64,000 nucleotides of DNA from Fervidobacterium pennivorans (GTDB lineage: Bacteria; Thermotogota; Thermotogae; Thermotogales; Fervidobacteriaceae), in the NCBI RefSeq assembly GCF_001644665.1, contig NZ_CP011393.1, forward strand, positions 620,001-684,000. The letters are read 5' to 3'. Positions 38,683 through 47,867 of the stretch are shown here, piece after piece (positions within the stretch are counted from its first letter, which is position 1; each line of letters starts with the position of its first letter). A program made the translations under genes and the position numbers. The notes below the pieces were generated by a model. The model made no database searches. It saw nothing but the letters and a program-made list of their open reading frames with translations, and was not told the origin of the DNA.

Positions 38683-39872
38683 TTTTCCAGCACCTCCTCA
38701 ACGTCAACCGTCGGATATGAGCCGTTAATATAGACGAATCTACCATTTACCATTGTTGCATAAACTCTATCCGTGTAAGCATGAATGAGGTTCTGCAAAA
38801 AGTTATCGACTGGTTGTAACTGGATGTGTGAGGCTTCAAAAATTGCAAAATCTGCCGGGCTTCCCACTTCAATTGTCCCACCAGTCAAACGAAGTGCCGA
38901 ATAACCGTTCTTTGTTAAGGCGTTAAATGCCTCTTCAACTTTGAAATTCTCAGGTGAATAGCTCTTCTGAGCCAAAACGGATATACGCAAATCAAGGAGC
39001 AAATTTTGTGAGTTGTTGCTTGCAGGTCCATCTGTTCCAATTGTAATTTTGATTCCATTTTTGAGCATTTCAGTGACAGGTGGTATTCCATTCCCGAGTT
39101 TCATATTACTTACTGTGTTTATTGACGGAAATGAGCCATCAAGCAAACGTATATCTTCACGCTTTAACTGCGTGCAGTGGACGGGAATGAAGTGTACTTC
39201 GTGGAATCCTATGTCCATGATTTCCCTGGGAGTATACATTTCGTATTCCCATGCATTTTCAAAAAAATGCATTGTTACTGGAACATCTTCAGTTTTTGCG
39301 ATATCTACAATCTTTGAAAGATAACTTTTGGAACAGCTGTAAGGAGCATGTGGACCAAGTCCAACGTAGATTCTATCTTCATATCCATTCCACTTTCTGA
39401 ATAATTTCAAATTCTCTTCAAGTCTACCGTTGTCATCACCGCCAATGTCAACAAGACCTCTTGTCAGCAATGCCTTCAAACCAAAATCTGCAACAGCTTT
39501 TGCCACCATATCTTCATGGAAATACATGTCGCAAAAGGCAACAACACCATGCGCTGCCATTTCCATCATCGAGACTAGGGAACCGTAGTAGACGGCTTCA
39601 GGAGTGAGTTTTTCTTCTGCTGGGAGTATTTTACCAAAGAGCCACTCTTTGAACGGAAGGTCTTCCGCATATCCTCTGAGTAAGGACATAGCAACATGGG
39701 TGTGAGTGTTAACAAAGCCAGGAGTAATTATCTTCCCTGTAAGGTCAACAACCTCTTCATTGTCTAGTGGAACCAAATTTTCCGATATTTCCTTTATTAT
39801 TCCATTCTCTATTCTGATATCACACTTTTTAAGTTCTAATCCAATAAGAGCTTTCCCATTCTTCAAAAGCAT
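38640..39872 (-). CDS. mtaD: 5'-methylthioadenosine/S-adenosylhomocysteine deaminase-type amidohydrolase
   Basis: 410 residues, close in length and pattern to the Thermotoga maritima TM0936 deaminase. Metal and substrate motifs are GFVNTHTHVAMSLLRG, HFFENAWEY, VHCTQLK and TIGTDGPASNNSQNLLLDLR. It likely converts MTA and SAH to inosyl products in methyl-cycle salvage. It overlaps the rsfS stop at its 5' end and the radical SAM gene at its 3' end, so it is part of a tightly coupled operon. Confidence 0.88.
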   Translation of the reverse strand: MLLKNGKALIGLELKKCDIRIENGIIKEISENLVPLDNEEVVDLTGKIITPGFVNTHTHVAMSLLRGYAEDLPFKEWLFGKILPAEEKLTPEAVYYGSLVSMMEMAAHGVVAFCDMYFHEDMVAKAVADFGLKALLTRGLVDIGGDDNGRLEENLKLFRKWNGYEDRIYVGLGPHAPYSCSKSYLSKIVDIAKTEDVPVTMHFFENAWEYEMYTPREIMDIGFHEVHFIPVHCTQLKREDIRLLDGSFPSINTVSNMKLGNGIPPVTEMLKNGIKITIGTDGPASNNSQNLLLDLRISVLAQKSYSPENFKVEEAFNALTKNGYSALRLTGGTIEVGSPADFAIFEASHIQLQPVDNFLQNLIHAYTDRVYATMVNGRFVYINGSYPTVDVEEVLEKFSTFSRMVTGIES

Positions 39873-40228
39873 TAAAAAACAACCCTTTCTGCATCAATCC
39901 ATAGGTGCTCTAAATCGTAGAACTCTCGAGCACTTTTAGTGAATATGTGTACCACAATATCGCCAGCATCGATAAGAACCCAATCGTAACCTTCTCCTCG
40001 GTCGTAATAGATAATTTCTTTACCTTTTTCATTAAAAAACTCAACAACTTCATCTCTAAGGCTTTTCATATGGATATTACTGTTTGCCGTGCAAATGACA
40101 AAATAGTCAGTTAAGAGTCTTGTTTTACTCATATTAAGCACAACAGGTTCAATTGCTTCCTTTTTTTCAAGTAATACAAGTAAATCTTTGATTAAGCTGA
40201 TTTCACTTTTTTCTTTGCTCACCAACAC
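39872..40228 (-). CDS. rsfS: Ribosomal silencing factor RsfS
   Basis: 118 residues of the RsfS/Iojap family, which binds protein uL14 and blocks subunit joining in starvation. Visible core: TDYFVICTANSNIHMKSLRDEV, GYDWVLIDAGDIVVHIF, and REFYDLEHLW. GTG start with a GGAGGTG site. It sits between folC and mtaD. Confidence 0.93.
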   Translation of the reverse strand: MLVSKEKSEISLIKDLLVLLEKKEAIEPVVLNMSKTRLLTDYFVICTANSNIHMKSLRDEVVEFFNEKGKEIIYYDRGEGYDWVLIDAGDIVVHIFTKSAREFYDLEHLWIDAERVVF

Positions 40229-41539
40229 TTACGCACCTCCTATCGTTAGTTCTTCACTTATCTTTCCATTCAATAGATAATCGCGAACATACCCAACCAG
40301 ATAAAATGAACCAGTCACAAATTTAACATCTTCATCTGTTTCTTTTAGCAAGTCGACGGCTCTAATATAGTCTGGTTCAAGAATCACGTTTGGATTATAT
40401 CTCTTCGCAATTTCGTAGGTTTCAGCTACTTTTTCGGCCCTTTTTGAAGGTGGCTTTGTGACTATTATTAGATCGAATTTCGGAGCAATTACTTTTAGCA
40501 CACCCTCTTTATCTTTGTCATCTACTATACCAAAAACTGAAGCTCTTCTTTTTCCAGGGAAGTATAAATCTAGATTTTCGGCGAATTTTTCGGCCGCTTG
40601 TGGATTATGCGAACCATCTAATACTACTCCGTTCACCATTTCAAATCTGCCGGGTATAAATGCTTCTTCAAATGCTTTTTTTACAGCTTTTTCATTAATT
40701 CTGTGCGTAACTTCAAAAGCTTTTAATGCCAGTCCAACGTTGTATAGCTGGTGCTTTCCATTCAACCGAACTTTTATACCTTTGATGGTTGTATCACCGT
40801 AGTAATCATAGACATTTTCGTTAAACGAAAACTGAACAGGTTCCACATAGAAATCTTTCCCGTATTCGTATACTTTAGAATTTTTCTGTTTGGCAATTTG
40901 CCTTATTACTTCTAATGCCGAATCTGCCATTAAACCAACGACGACAGGCTTCTTTTCTTTTATGATTCCGGCTTTTTCAAAGGCAATTTGCTCAACAGTA
41001 TTACCGAGAACGTTCGTATGTTCTAAAGAGACGGTGCAAATTACGGAAATTTCTGGTATTATAACGTTCGTTGAATCAAACCTTCCTCCCAATCCAACTT
41101 CAACACTTCCATATTCTGCGTTCTTTTTTTTCGTTATGTAAAAATACATCGCAGTCATATACTCAAAGAAACTCGGAGAGAATTCTTCACCAAGTTTATC
41201 CATCTCTTCCGCATGTTTTTTGACCTCAAATGCTGCTTCCACAAATTCTTCTTGACTTATATTCTGTGTGTTGTAATGGAACCGCTCCAGGATTGTTGAT
41301 AAGTGTGGTGAGTAAAATCCCGTTACATTATGCCCATGGTGATATGTCAAGTATTCAAGAAAAGTTGTAACACTCCCTTTTCCATTTGAACCAGTCACAT
41401 GGAAATATTTAACTCCAGAATGGGGGTTACCCATTCTGGAGAGGAGATTTTCTATTCTGAACAAACCAAGCTTCATTGTGTTGTAAGGGCGTGTGAAGTA
41501 TAGATATTTTAGAGTGTCTAAAAATGTTGCGGAAATCAT
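40229..41539 (-). CDS. folC: Folylpolyglutamate synthase/dihydrofolate synthase
   Basis: 436 residues. This Mur-ligase-fold enzyme adds glutamates to folates. ATP loop HVTGSNGKGSVTTFLEY near residue 50, the omega-type segment GGRFDSTNVI, HTNVLGNTVEQIAFEKAGI and the C-terminal LDGSHNPQAAEKFAENL are all present. Its start overlaps the valS stop by 4 nt. Confidence 0.93.
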   Translation of the reverse strand: MISATFLDTLKYLYFTRPYNTMKLGLFRIENLLSRMGNPHSGVKYFHVTGSNGKGSVTTFLEYLTYHHGHNVTGFYSPHLSTILERFHYNTQNISQEEFVEAAFEVKKHAEEMDKLGEEFSPSFFEYMTAMYFYITKKKNAEYGSVEVGLGGRFDSTNVIIPEISVICTVSLEHTNVLGNTVEQIAFEKAGIIKEKKPVVVGLMADSALEVIRQIAKQKNSKVYEYGKDFYVEPVQFSFNENVYDYYGDTTIKGIKVRLNGKHQLYNVGLALKAFEVTHRINEKAVKKAFEEAFIPGRFEMVNGVVLDGSHNPQAAEKFAENLDLYFPGKRRASVFGIVDDKDKEGVLKVIAPKFDLIIVTKPPSKRAEKVAETYEIAKRYNPNVILEPDYIRAVDLLKETDEDVKFVTGSFYLVGYVRDYLLNGKISEELTIGGA

Positions 41540-44139
41540 CCCTGAGCCTCCAAGTCGGAAATTATCAATTCAATTCTATTTATCTGTTCTAAGAATGTCC
41601 TTTGCTTTTCTTTTGTTTCTTCGACGATATCCTCAGGAGCATTCTTAAGGAAGTTTTCATCTTCCAGTTTCTTTGCAAATTTTTCTAAATCTGCCTTTAG
41701 TTTTTCAACCTTTTTCTTGAGCCTTTGAACTTCCGCATTCACATCGATAAGTTCTCCAAGAGAAACGTAAGCTTCTAAGTTTAATGACACGTAAGCTGTT
41801 GCACAAAGCTTTGGCCTTGATTCTGTAAACTGAATGTTTGAAACATTGCCAAGGAATCTTATATATTCTTGCTCTTCTTCATTTAGCATTCCTTTGATAA
41901 AGAGATCTACTTTTGTTGATTGCGGAACATTTACTTCGGCTCTAACATTTCTGACGCCTCTAATGAGAGCCATTATTTCTTCGAATCTCTTCTCGGCAGT
42001 TTCGTCAACATATTCCTCTGCTACCTTTGGCCAGGGAGCAACAACTATTGATTCACCAGCAGTTGGAAGTTTTGTCCACAATTCCTCCGTCAAGAACGGC
42101 ATAAATGGATGCAACAGTCTTAAGCTCATATCGAGTACGTAAACAAGCACGTTTTGTACAATTTTCTTGTCCTCAGATTTAAGCCTATTCTTTACAGCCT
42201 CGATATACCAGTCGCAGAGTTCATCCCAGAAGAAGTTATAAATTTCTCCCGCCGCTATATTGAAATCATAGTTATCAAGTGCCTCTGTCACTTTTTTAAT
42301 CGTTTTCTGTAGCCTCGAGAGAATCCATTTATCTGACAATTTCAGGTGCTCTTTCTGAATTTCCATCTTTTCAAAGTCATCAAGGTTCATGAATACGAAT
42401 CGAGAGGCGTTCCATATCTTATTAGCAAATTTCTTGTATGTATCAAAGAATCGTACATCAAGTTTTAGGTCCCTTCCTTGTGCGGCAAGGATAGCAAGTG
42501 TAAACCTCATAGGATCGGCACCATATTCATCAATAACTTCGAGCGGATCGATTCCGTTTCCAAGAGACTTGCTCATCTTTCTACCGTATTTATCTCTTAC
42601 AAGTTGGTGTATATACACTTCACTGAACGGTTTTTCCTTCATGAATTCATAGCCCATCATTATCATTCTTGCAACCCAGAAGAAGATAATGTCAAAACCT
42701 GTGACTAAAACATCGGTTGGATAGTATCGTTTCAAGTCTTCTGTCTCCTCAGGCCAGCCCATTGTACTAAATGGCCAAAGTGCTGAGCTGAACCACGTGT
42801 CAAGTACATCTTCGTCTTGTCTTAGATTTGCGCTACCACATTTTTCACAAACCTTCGGTTCATCTTCTGAAACGTTGTAATGTCCACAATCTTGACATTG
42901 CCAGACAGGAATCCTGTGTCCCCACCAAAGTTGTCTGCTTATACACCAATCTCTGATTTCATACATCCAATTTAGATAAACTTTCTTCCATCTTTCAGGA
43001 ATGAACCTGACTTCGTCATTTTCAACAGCTTCTATCGCTCTCTTTGCCAGTGGTTTCATACTCACAAACCATTGGTCCATCAACCTTGGTTCTACAACAG
43101 TGTCACATCTGTAACAATGTCCGACTGAGTGTTTAATCTTTTCAATCTTTACAAGGTATCCCTGCGCTTCCAACTCAGCAATGACCGCCTTCCTTGCTTC
43201 AGATGCGGTTAATCCCTTGAATTTACCACCATTTTCGTTGATAACAATATTTTCGTCGAATATATCAACAAACGGCAAGTTATGCCTTTGACCTATGAGA
43301 TAGTCGTTTGGATCGTGCGCTGGTGTTACCTTCAGTGCACCAGTCCCAAACGATGGGTCAACGTAATTATCGGCTATGATTGGTAACTCTCTTCCAACTA
43401 ACGGCAATATCGCAGTCTTTCCTACGTAATTTTTGTATCTCTCATCTGACGGATGAACTGCAACAGCGGTATCACCAAGCATAGTTTCAGGTCTTGTGGT
43501 AGCTATCACCAAATAATCCTCTTCGCCTTTGATTGGATATTTGATATAGTAAAGAGCTCCCTCTTCCTCGTGATATTCCACTTCCTCATCTGAAAGCACT
43601 GTTCCACATCTGTGACACCAATTAACTATGTACTTACCTTTATAGATTAAACCCTTCTTATATAACTCTACAAAAACCTTTCTGACTGCCTTGGACAAAC
43701 CTTCATCTAGCGTGAAACGTTCACGAGTCCAGTCAACGGACGCACCAATTGACATTATTTGCTTTTTTATCTCTTCTCTGTATTTATTTGCCCAATCCCA
43801 TACAATCCTTAAGAACTCTTCTCGAGTAAAGTCTCTCCTACTTTTGCCCTGAGTAGCAATGTATTTCTCAACAGCTGTTTGCGTTGCAATACCTGCGTGG
43901 TCTTCACCAGGAAGCCATAGTACGTCGAAACCTTGCATGCGCTTGTAACGACTTAAAATATCTTGAATAGTGATATTAAGGGCATGTCCCATGTGAATTC
44001 TGCCCGTGATATTTGGCGGTGGAATAACAATTGAGTACTTTGGACCACTCCCCTTTGGCGTAAAATAACCTTTTTCAAGCCACTTTTTGTACCACTTCAT
44101 CTCAATATTTGTTGGGTCATATCGCGTTCCTATCTCCAT
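41536..44139 (-). CDS. valS: Valyl-tRNA synthetase
   Basis: 867 residues. Class I synthetase with HIGH-type PNITGRIHMGHALN, the KMSKS loop RKMSKSLGNGIDPLEV, two Zn-type CysXXCys pairs (CHRC, CQDC/CEKC), an editing domain (ATTRPETMLGDTAVAV) and a C-terminal coiled coil. The start at 44139 (MEIGTRYDP) has a GGAGGTG site; the 44160 reading does not. It overlaps the upstream degenerate GGDEF gene by 23 nt. Confidence 0.96.
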   Translation of the reverse strand: MEIGTRYDPTNIEMKWYKKWLEKGYFTPKGSGPKYSIVIPPPNITGRIHMGHALNITIQDILSRYKRMQGFDVLWLPGEDHAGIATQTAVEKYIATQGKSRRDFTREEFLRIVWDWANKYREEIKKQIMSIGASVDWTRERFTLDEGLSKAVRKVFVELYKKGLIYKGKYIVNWCHRCGTVLSDEEVEYHEEEGALYYIKYPIKGEEDYLVIATTRPETMLGDTAVAVHPSDERYKNYVGKTAILPLVGRELPIIADNYVDPSFGTGALKVTPAHDPNDYLIGQRHNLPFVDIFDENIVINENGGKFKGLTASEARKAVIAELEAQGYLVKIEKIKHSVGHCYRCDTVVEPRLMDQWFVSMKPLAKRAIEAVENDEVRFIPERWKKVYLNWMYEIRDWCISRQLWWGHRIPVWQCQDCGHYNVSEDEPKVCEKCGSANLRQDEDVLDTWFSSALWPFSTMGWPEETEDLKRYYPTDVLVTGFDIIFFWVARMIMMGYEFMKEKPFSEVYIHQLVRDKYGRKMSKSLGNGIDPLEVIDEYGADPMRFTLAILAAQGRDLKLDVRFFDTYKKFANKIWNASRFVFMNLDDFEKMEIQKEHLKLSDKWILSRLQKTIKKVTEALDNYDFNIAAGEIYNFFWDELCDWYIEAVKNRLKSEDKKIVQNVLVYVLDMSLRLLHPFMPFLTEELWTKLPTAGESIVVAPWPKVAEEYVDETAEKRFEEIMALIRGVRNVRAEVNVPQSTKVDLFIKGMLNEEEQEYIRFLGNVSNIQFTESRPKLCATAYVSLNLEAYVSLGELIDVNAEVQRLKKKVEKLKADLEKFAKKLEDENFLKNAPEDIVEETKEKQRTFLEQINRIELIISDLEAQG

Positions 44140-44548
44140 CCTTGACACCTCCGGTAGCACTTATTTCTATGTCACAATCTATCTGTATTCTCTCTGAACC
44201 GTAGGTTAACAGAAGGTAGTGCAAAGAATCCTTTATTCTATTAGAAATCTTCATGACCTCATTTTCTCCTACCCCGTGGAGAACTATACAAAAATCGTTC
44301 CCTTCAAGTTTGCAAACAAAATCCTTGGGTATCCTCACACTGTGTTTTATAACAGAAGAAACTCTAGAGAGCACAAAATTTCTTAAATCTTCGGTGCTAG
44401 CTTGAAATTTCAGTGTGATGTGCAAAACATAAAATTTTTCATTGCTTTGCCTAAGTTCTTCAAATACGTTTTTTACGAACTCCTGATTTGGAAGTCTCGT
44501 AATTGGATCAACCCATTCGCCTGTTAATAACTTGTGAATACCCTTCAT
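44117..44548 (-). CDS. Degenerate GGDEF-domain protein
   Basis: 143 residues. DPITRLPNQEFVKNVFEEL matches the D(P/A)LTGLxNR start of GGDEF domains. At the catalytic position it reads LEGNDFCIVLHG instead of GGDEF, so cyclic di-GMP synthesis is unlikely. It could bind GTP or a nucleotide as a sensor. The start (MKGIHKLL) follows a GGGAGG site. It leads the valS-folC-rsfS-mtaD operon and overlaps valS. Confidence 0.6.
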   Translation of the reverse strand: MKGIHKLLTGEWVDPITRLPNQEFVKNVFEELRQSNEKFYVLHITLKFQASTEDLRNFVLSRVSSVIKHSVRIPKDFVCKLEGNDFCIVLHGVGENEVMKISNRIKDSLHYLLLTYGSERIQIDCDIEISATGGVKDGDRNAI

Positions 44549-44578
44549 CCGAATACCTCCCACTTTCCTGTTTAAATT

Positions 44579-44627
44579 ATTTTACCACATTTGTCATATT
44601 GTGAGAATATGGCATGTGTGATAGAAT
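44579..44627. promoter_or_regulatory. Overlapping divergent promoters
   Basis: Minus strand: TTCTCA (44607-44602), 17 nt, TAAAAT (44584-44579) for the valS operon. Plus strand: TTGTGA (44599-44604), 17 nt, TAGAAT (44622-44627) for the MFS gene. The two -35 elements overlap, so use of one may exclude the other. Confidence 0.4.
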
Positions 44628-44715
44628 AAGTAACGAAATTTAAATTGTTCGCATGACAAACTTTTAAATGACTAAAAGTGATAAACAAGAACCTAGAAAG
44701 GAGTGTAAAAATTTT

Positions 44716-45831
44716 ATGGGGTTTAATTTAATGTCGCTACTTTCAATATTTTCACACTTCTTTTTAGACTTTTACGTTTCTTTCTTCAATCCCTTGGGAC
44801 CGTTCATTATTCAGAAATTTCCAATAGAAATTCGCATACTCACCTCTTTTTTGGCATTATCATCAGCGATAGCTAGCCTTTTGCAGATATTCTTTGGATT
44901 CTTTTTTGACAGAGTCAAATACACCAAGAGTTTGCTCTTTACAATGTATGTTTTGGAAGCGATAGGTGTATCACTGATAGGTATTTCCACAAACTTTTGG
45001 ATGTTCATATCCGCGGTTTTTGTTGTTAGAATTGCAAACTCTGCCTTTCATCCTTTAGGTGCTTCTATGGCTGGCGAGGTTGGTGGTCGGAGTGTTGCAT
45101 TCTTCTCTATTGCAGGAACAATTGGTGCTGCACTCGGACCTGTTTTTATATCCATTTATGTATCACATTTTCCGATAGAATCACTTTGGGTTGTATCACT
45201 ACCGGCATTTATTTTAGCTAGTTTCTTACTCAGACTTAATATTCCAAACAGGACTGTGCACAACTCAAAATTCGACTTAAGAGAGGTTGCAAAACTATTG
45301 CCCATACTATTAGTTGTCACGGTTCGAAGTTTTCTCATGTCTGTTGTCCACGCTTATACACCTATATACGTCACAAAAATACGCTCTTATTCGATTTCTC
45401 TCTCAGGTTTGTTAATAACAAGTGGAATGATTGCAGGCGTCTTTGCAAACTACCTCGGAGTTATTTTAATGGAGAAAATAGGTGCGAAGAAACAAGATTT
45501 AGCAGCATTTATAGGTATGGGGTTAGCGATATGCTGGTTAATATCCAGTAAAAGTGTTTTACCAATTTTCATTTCCTTTGTCCTTTTTGACTTTTTTGGA
45601 TTTTTGCTCATGTCAGCAAATGTTGTTCAAGCACAGAAAATATTACCGAATAGGAAAGCCTTAGCATCATCTGTTGCTATGGGGTTTGCATGGTCATTGG
45701 GGGATTTCATAGCAACTGGTTATAATTCTGTATTCGGCAACGATGTGGTTTTATCATTAGGGCTTGCTATACCCGTAGCTTTTGTAGCGTCGATATATTT
45801 CGGGATCGTCCAAAAATTTGATACAAAATAA
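44716..45831 (+). CDS. MFS transporter
   Basis: About 371 residues with 12 predicted membrane segments. The motif between helices 2 and 3 reads GFFFDRVKYTKS, and the helix-4/5 region reads RIANSAFHPLGASMAG, a pattern seen in fosmidomycin-resistance-like (Fsr) exporters. The substrate is unknown. The ATG at 44716 follows AAAGGAG; the ATG at 44668 has no ribosome site and would add 16 polar residues. Confidence 0.8.
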   Translation: MGFNLMSLLSIFSHFFLDFYVSFFNPLGPFIIQKFPIEIRILTSFLALSSAIASLLQIFFGFFFDRVKYTKSLLFTMYVLEAIGVSLIGISTNFWMFISAVFVVRIANSAFHPLGASMAGEVGGRSVAFFSIAGTIGAALGPVFISIYVSHFPIESLWVVSLPAFILASFLLRLNIPNRTVHNSKFDLREVAKLLPILLVVTVRSFLMSVVHAYTPIYVTKIRSYSISLSGLLITSGMIAGVFANYLGVILMEKIGAKKQDLAAFIGMGLAICWLISSKSVLPIFISFVLFDFFGFLLMSANVVQAQKILPNRKALASSVAMGFAWSLGDFIATGYNSVFGNDVVLSLGLAIPVAFVASIYFGIVQKFDTK

Positions 45832-45891
45832 TCTGTGTGTTAAAATTGGGTAAGAATGACTTAGACACGATAAAGCAGGAGGAAGATGGTT

Positions 45892-47262
45892 ATGACTGAT
45901 AAAGACTTTTACAAAAAAAGTGAAAAAGTTGAGCAACTTTACACAGTTTACATAGAAAGGTACGCTTACGGAGGGTACGGTATTGGAAAACTGCCCGGTG
46001 GTAAATTGGTTTTTGTTGAGGGGACATATCCGGGTGATTTGGCTGAAATAGAAGTCGTGCAAGAAAAATCTGATGTGGCTTTTGGAAGGTTGAAAACTTT
46101 ACTTGAAAAGTCAGAGTTTCGAAGAACACCTAGGTGTAAATATTACGGTATTTGTGGCGGATGTCAGATGATGGACGTCAAGTACGAAAAGCAACTTGAA
46201 TTAAAGACCCTGGTTGTAAAGGAACAGTTGAAACGGATAGGAAAGATTGATGTCGATGTAAATCCAACTATTCCAAGTGATTTAGAATTCGGATACAGGA
46301 ATAAAATGGAATTTGCGTTTTTTTACAGCAATACTGAAGGAGTTATACTGGGATTGAAAATGAGAAATAGCAACAAGGTAATAAATATAAAGGAATGTCC
46401 TATTTCGCCTTCTTCATTTAACAAGGTGCTCGAAGTCGCGCCTGAAATTGTTGAATTGAGCAAAGCTAAGATTTACAATCCGAGAACGGGTTCTGGTATG
46501 CTTAAGCATTTGGTTATGAGGTATTCCCATTCAAATAATCAAACTATGGCAATATTCGTAACAAAAACCGAAAGGTTTGATGAGGCAAAATTTATACGTG
46601 CTGAACTACTTAGAAGAGTTCCACAAGTAAACTCTATTATCCATGTTATGAACTCTTCCGACAGCGTAGTTTTAAGAGGACCGTATAAAACACTTTATGG
46701 TTCAGGCGTTTTGGAAGTGGAGATGGATTATGAAAAATTCCAAATTCCACCAACCGCTTTCTTCCAAAATAATTACCATATAGCAGCTAAGATGATAGAA
46801 TACGTTACTAAGCAACTTGACCTAAAAGGAAACGAAAAGGTCTTAGATTTATACGCAGGCGTAGGAACGTTTACAATGAGGTTGGCGATGCTTTCGAAAT
46901 ATGTTGTCGCTGTTGAAAGTTCGCATATAGCGGTCAAAGCAGGGAGAGCAAACGCCAATATAAACAACTTGAGAAATGTAAAATATGAAGAAACAGATGT
47001 TGAGGAATTCATTCGTTCTTACGATGATAAAGCAAATGTAATCGTGCTCGACCCTCCAAGAGGAGGCGCAGGAAAGTCCGTATGTGAACATATAATAAGA
47101 GTTAAACCCGAGAAAATCGCATATATTTCTTGCGATCCATCAACACTTGCAAGGGACTTGGCCGTTTTGAAAGAACACTACAACATACTAGCCGTTCAAC
47201 CATTTGACATGTTTCCTCAAACGTATCATGTTGAGACGGTGGTATTGATGTCAAGGGTATAA
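45892..47262 (+). CDS. rlmD: 23S rRNA (uracil-5)-methyltransferase, RlmD/TrmA family
   Basis: 456 residues. A TRAM-like N-terminal domain, a four-Cys Fe-S site (CKYYGICGGCQ and neighbours), the SAM loop LDLYAGVGTFTMRLA, the motif LDPPRGGAGKSVCEH and the catalytic ISCDPSTLARDL are clear. It methylates U in 23S rRNA or tRNA; which position cannot be told. The second ATG is preferred (GGAGG, 8 nt). Its last 14 codons are matched by a diverged copy at 49849-49893. Confidence 0.9.
   Translation: MTDKDFYKKSEKVEQLYTVYIERYAYGGYGIGKLPGGKLVFVEGTYPGDLAEIEVVQEKSDVAFGRLKTLLEKSEFRRTPRCKYYGICGGCQMMDVKYEKQLELKTLVVKEQLKRIGKIDVDVNPTIPSDLEFGYRNKMEFAFFYSNTEGVILGLKMRNSNKVINIKECPISPSSFNKVLEVAPEIVELSKAKIYNPRTGSGMLKHLVMRYSHSNNQTMAIFVTKTERFDEAKFIRAELLRRVPQVNSIIHVMNSSDSVVLRGPYKTLYGSGVLEVEMDYEKFQIPPTAFFQNNYHIAAKMIEYVTKQLDLKGNEKVLDLYAGVGTFTMRLAMLSKYVVAVESSHIAVKAGRANANINNLRNVKYEETDVEEFIRSYDDKANVIVLDPPRGGAGKSVCEHIIRVKPEKIAYISCDPSTLARDLAVLKEHYNILAVQPFDMFPQTYHVETVVLMSRV
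47222..47262 (+). repeat. 3' end of rlmD, shared with 49849-49893 (possible attachment site)
   Basis: GTTGAGACGGTGGT, then TTGATGTC and GGGTA, are identical in order to the segment at 49855-49887. All but one of the differences are synonymous. The pair flanks the recombinase-bearing segment. Confidence 0.5.
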
Positions 47263-47292
47263 AAATAAGGTGTATTTAAAACATTGATAAAT

Positions 47293-47376
47293 CAAGGGTT
47301 TCCAAGTGTAGTTAGTTTTTCTAGATTATTTTCTAGAGCTGATAATGCTGGGAAACCCTTATTTTTAGTGGTTGAG
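47293..47376 (+). terminator. Terminator-like inverted repeat after rlmD
   Basis: CAAGGGTTTCC and GGAAACCCTT form a 10-bp stem with a long loop that contains a second inverted repeat (TCTAGA...TCTAGA), and TATTTTT follows. The rest of the 320-nt gap to 47583 is AT-rich with no gene seen. Confidence 0.55.
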
Positions 47377-47582
47377 GAAACATATCAAAGACTAAAATTG
47401 CCATAGGGTTGAGTTGACAGATTAGATGGATTGGTAGGGTTGTGGAGATAGGATAGATGTGATAAGATATTTTAAATAGCCTACATATCATAAATAATGT
47501 TTTGCTATATGTTGAATAGTCAGTGTGTACGTTTATAAAATTTTAAGGCTTTATTTTATATGAATTGGAAGTGGGGATCAGC

Positions 47583-47843
47583 ATGTTTAAAAAAATAAAT
47601 AATTTCTTGAATTGTTTAATTGGTTCATTTATCGGTGTGTTTATTGCTCATAGTATATATACATATTTTGATTTTAGAAATAATCCAGGTTTATATGAGA
47701 TTCAATCGACACCTTGGCACATGAGTATTCAAGTATATGGGTGGGGTACTGCTGTAATAATATTTATTGCTATTATTCTTAAGTTATTAATAAAAAAGAA
47801 AATGAAAGAAATTAATAATACTTTTTATGTTGATTGTTTATAA
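47583..47843 (+). CDS. Small two-helix membrane protein
   Basis: 86 residues with two hydrophobic helices (IGSFIGVFIAHSIYTYF and GTAVIIFIAIILKLLI) and a basic segment after the second. The sequence is more AT-rich than the core genes and looks like Firmicutes DNA. A GGGG-containing site precedes the ATG at 47583. It lies 24 nt ahead of the recombinase and is probably cargo of the same element. No function is recognised. Confidence 0.5.
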   Translation: MFKKINNFLNCLIGSFIGVFIAHSIYTYFDFRNNPGLYEIQSTPWHMSIQVYGWGTAVIIFIAIILKLLIKKKMKEINNTFYVDCL

Positions 47844-47867
47844 AAAATATTAATTTGGAGGTAGAAC

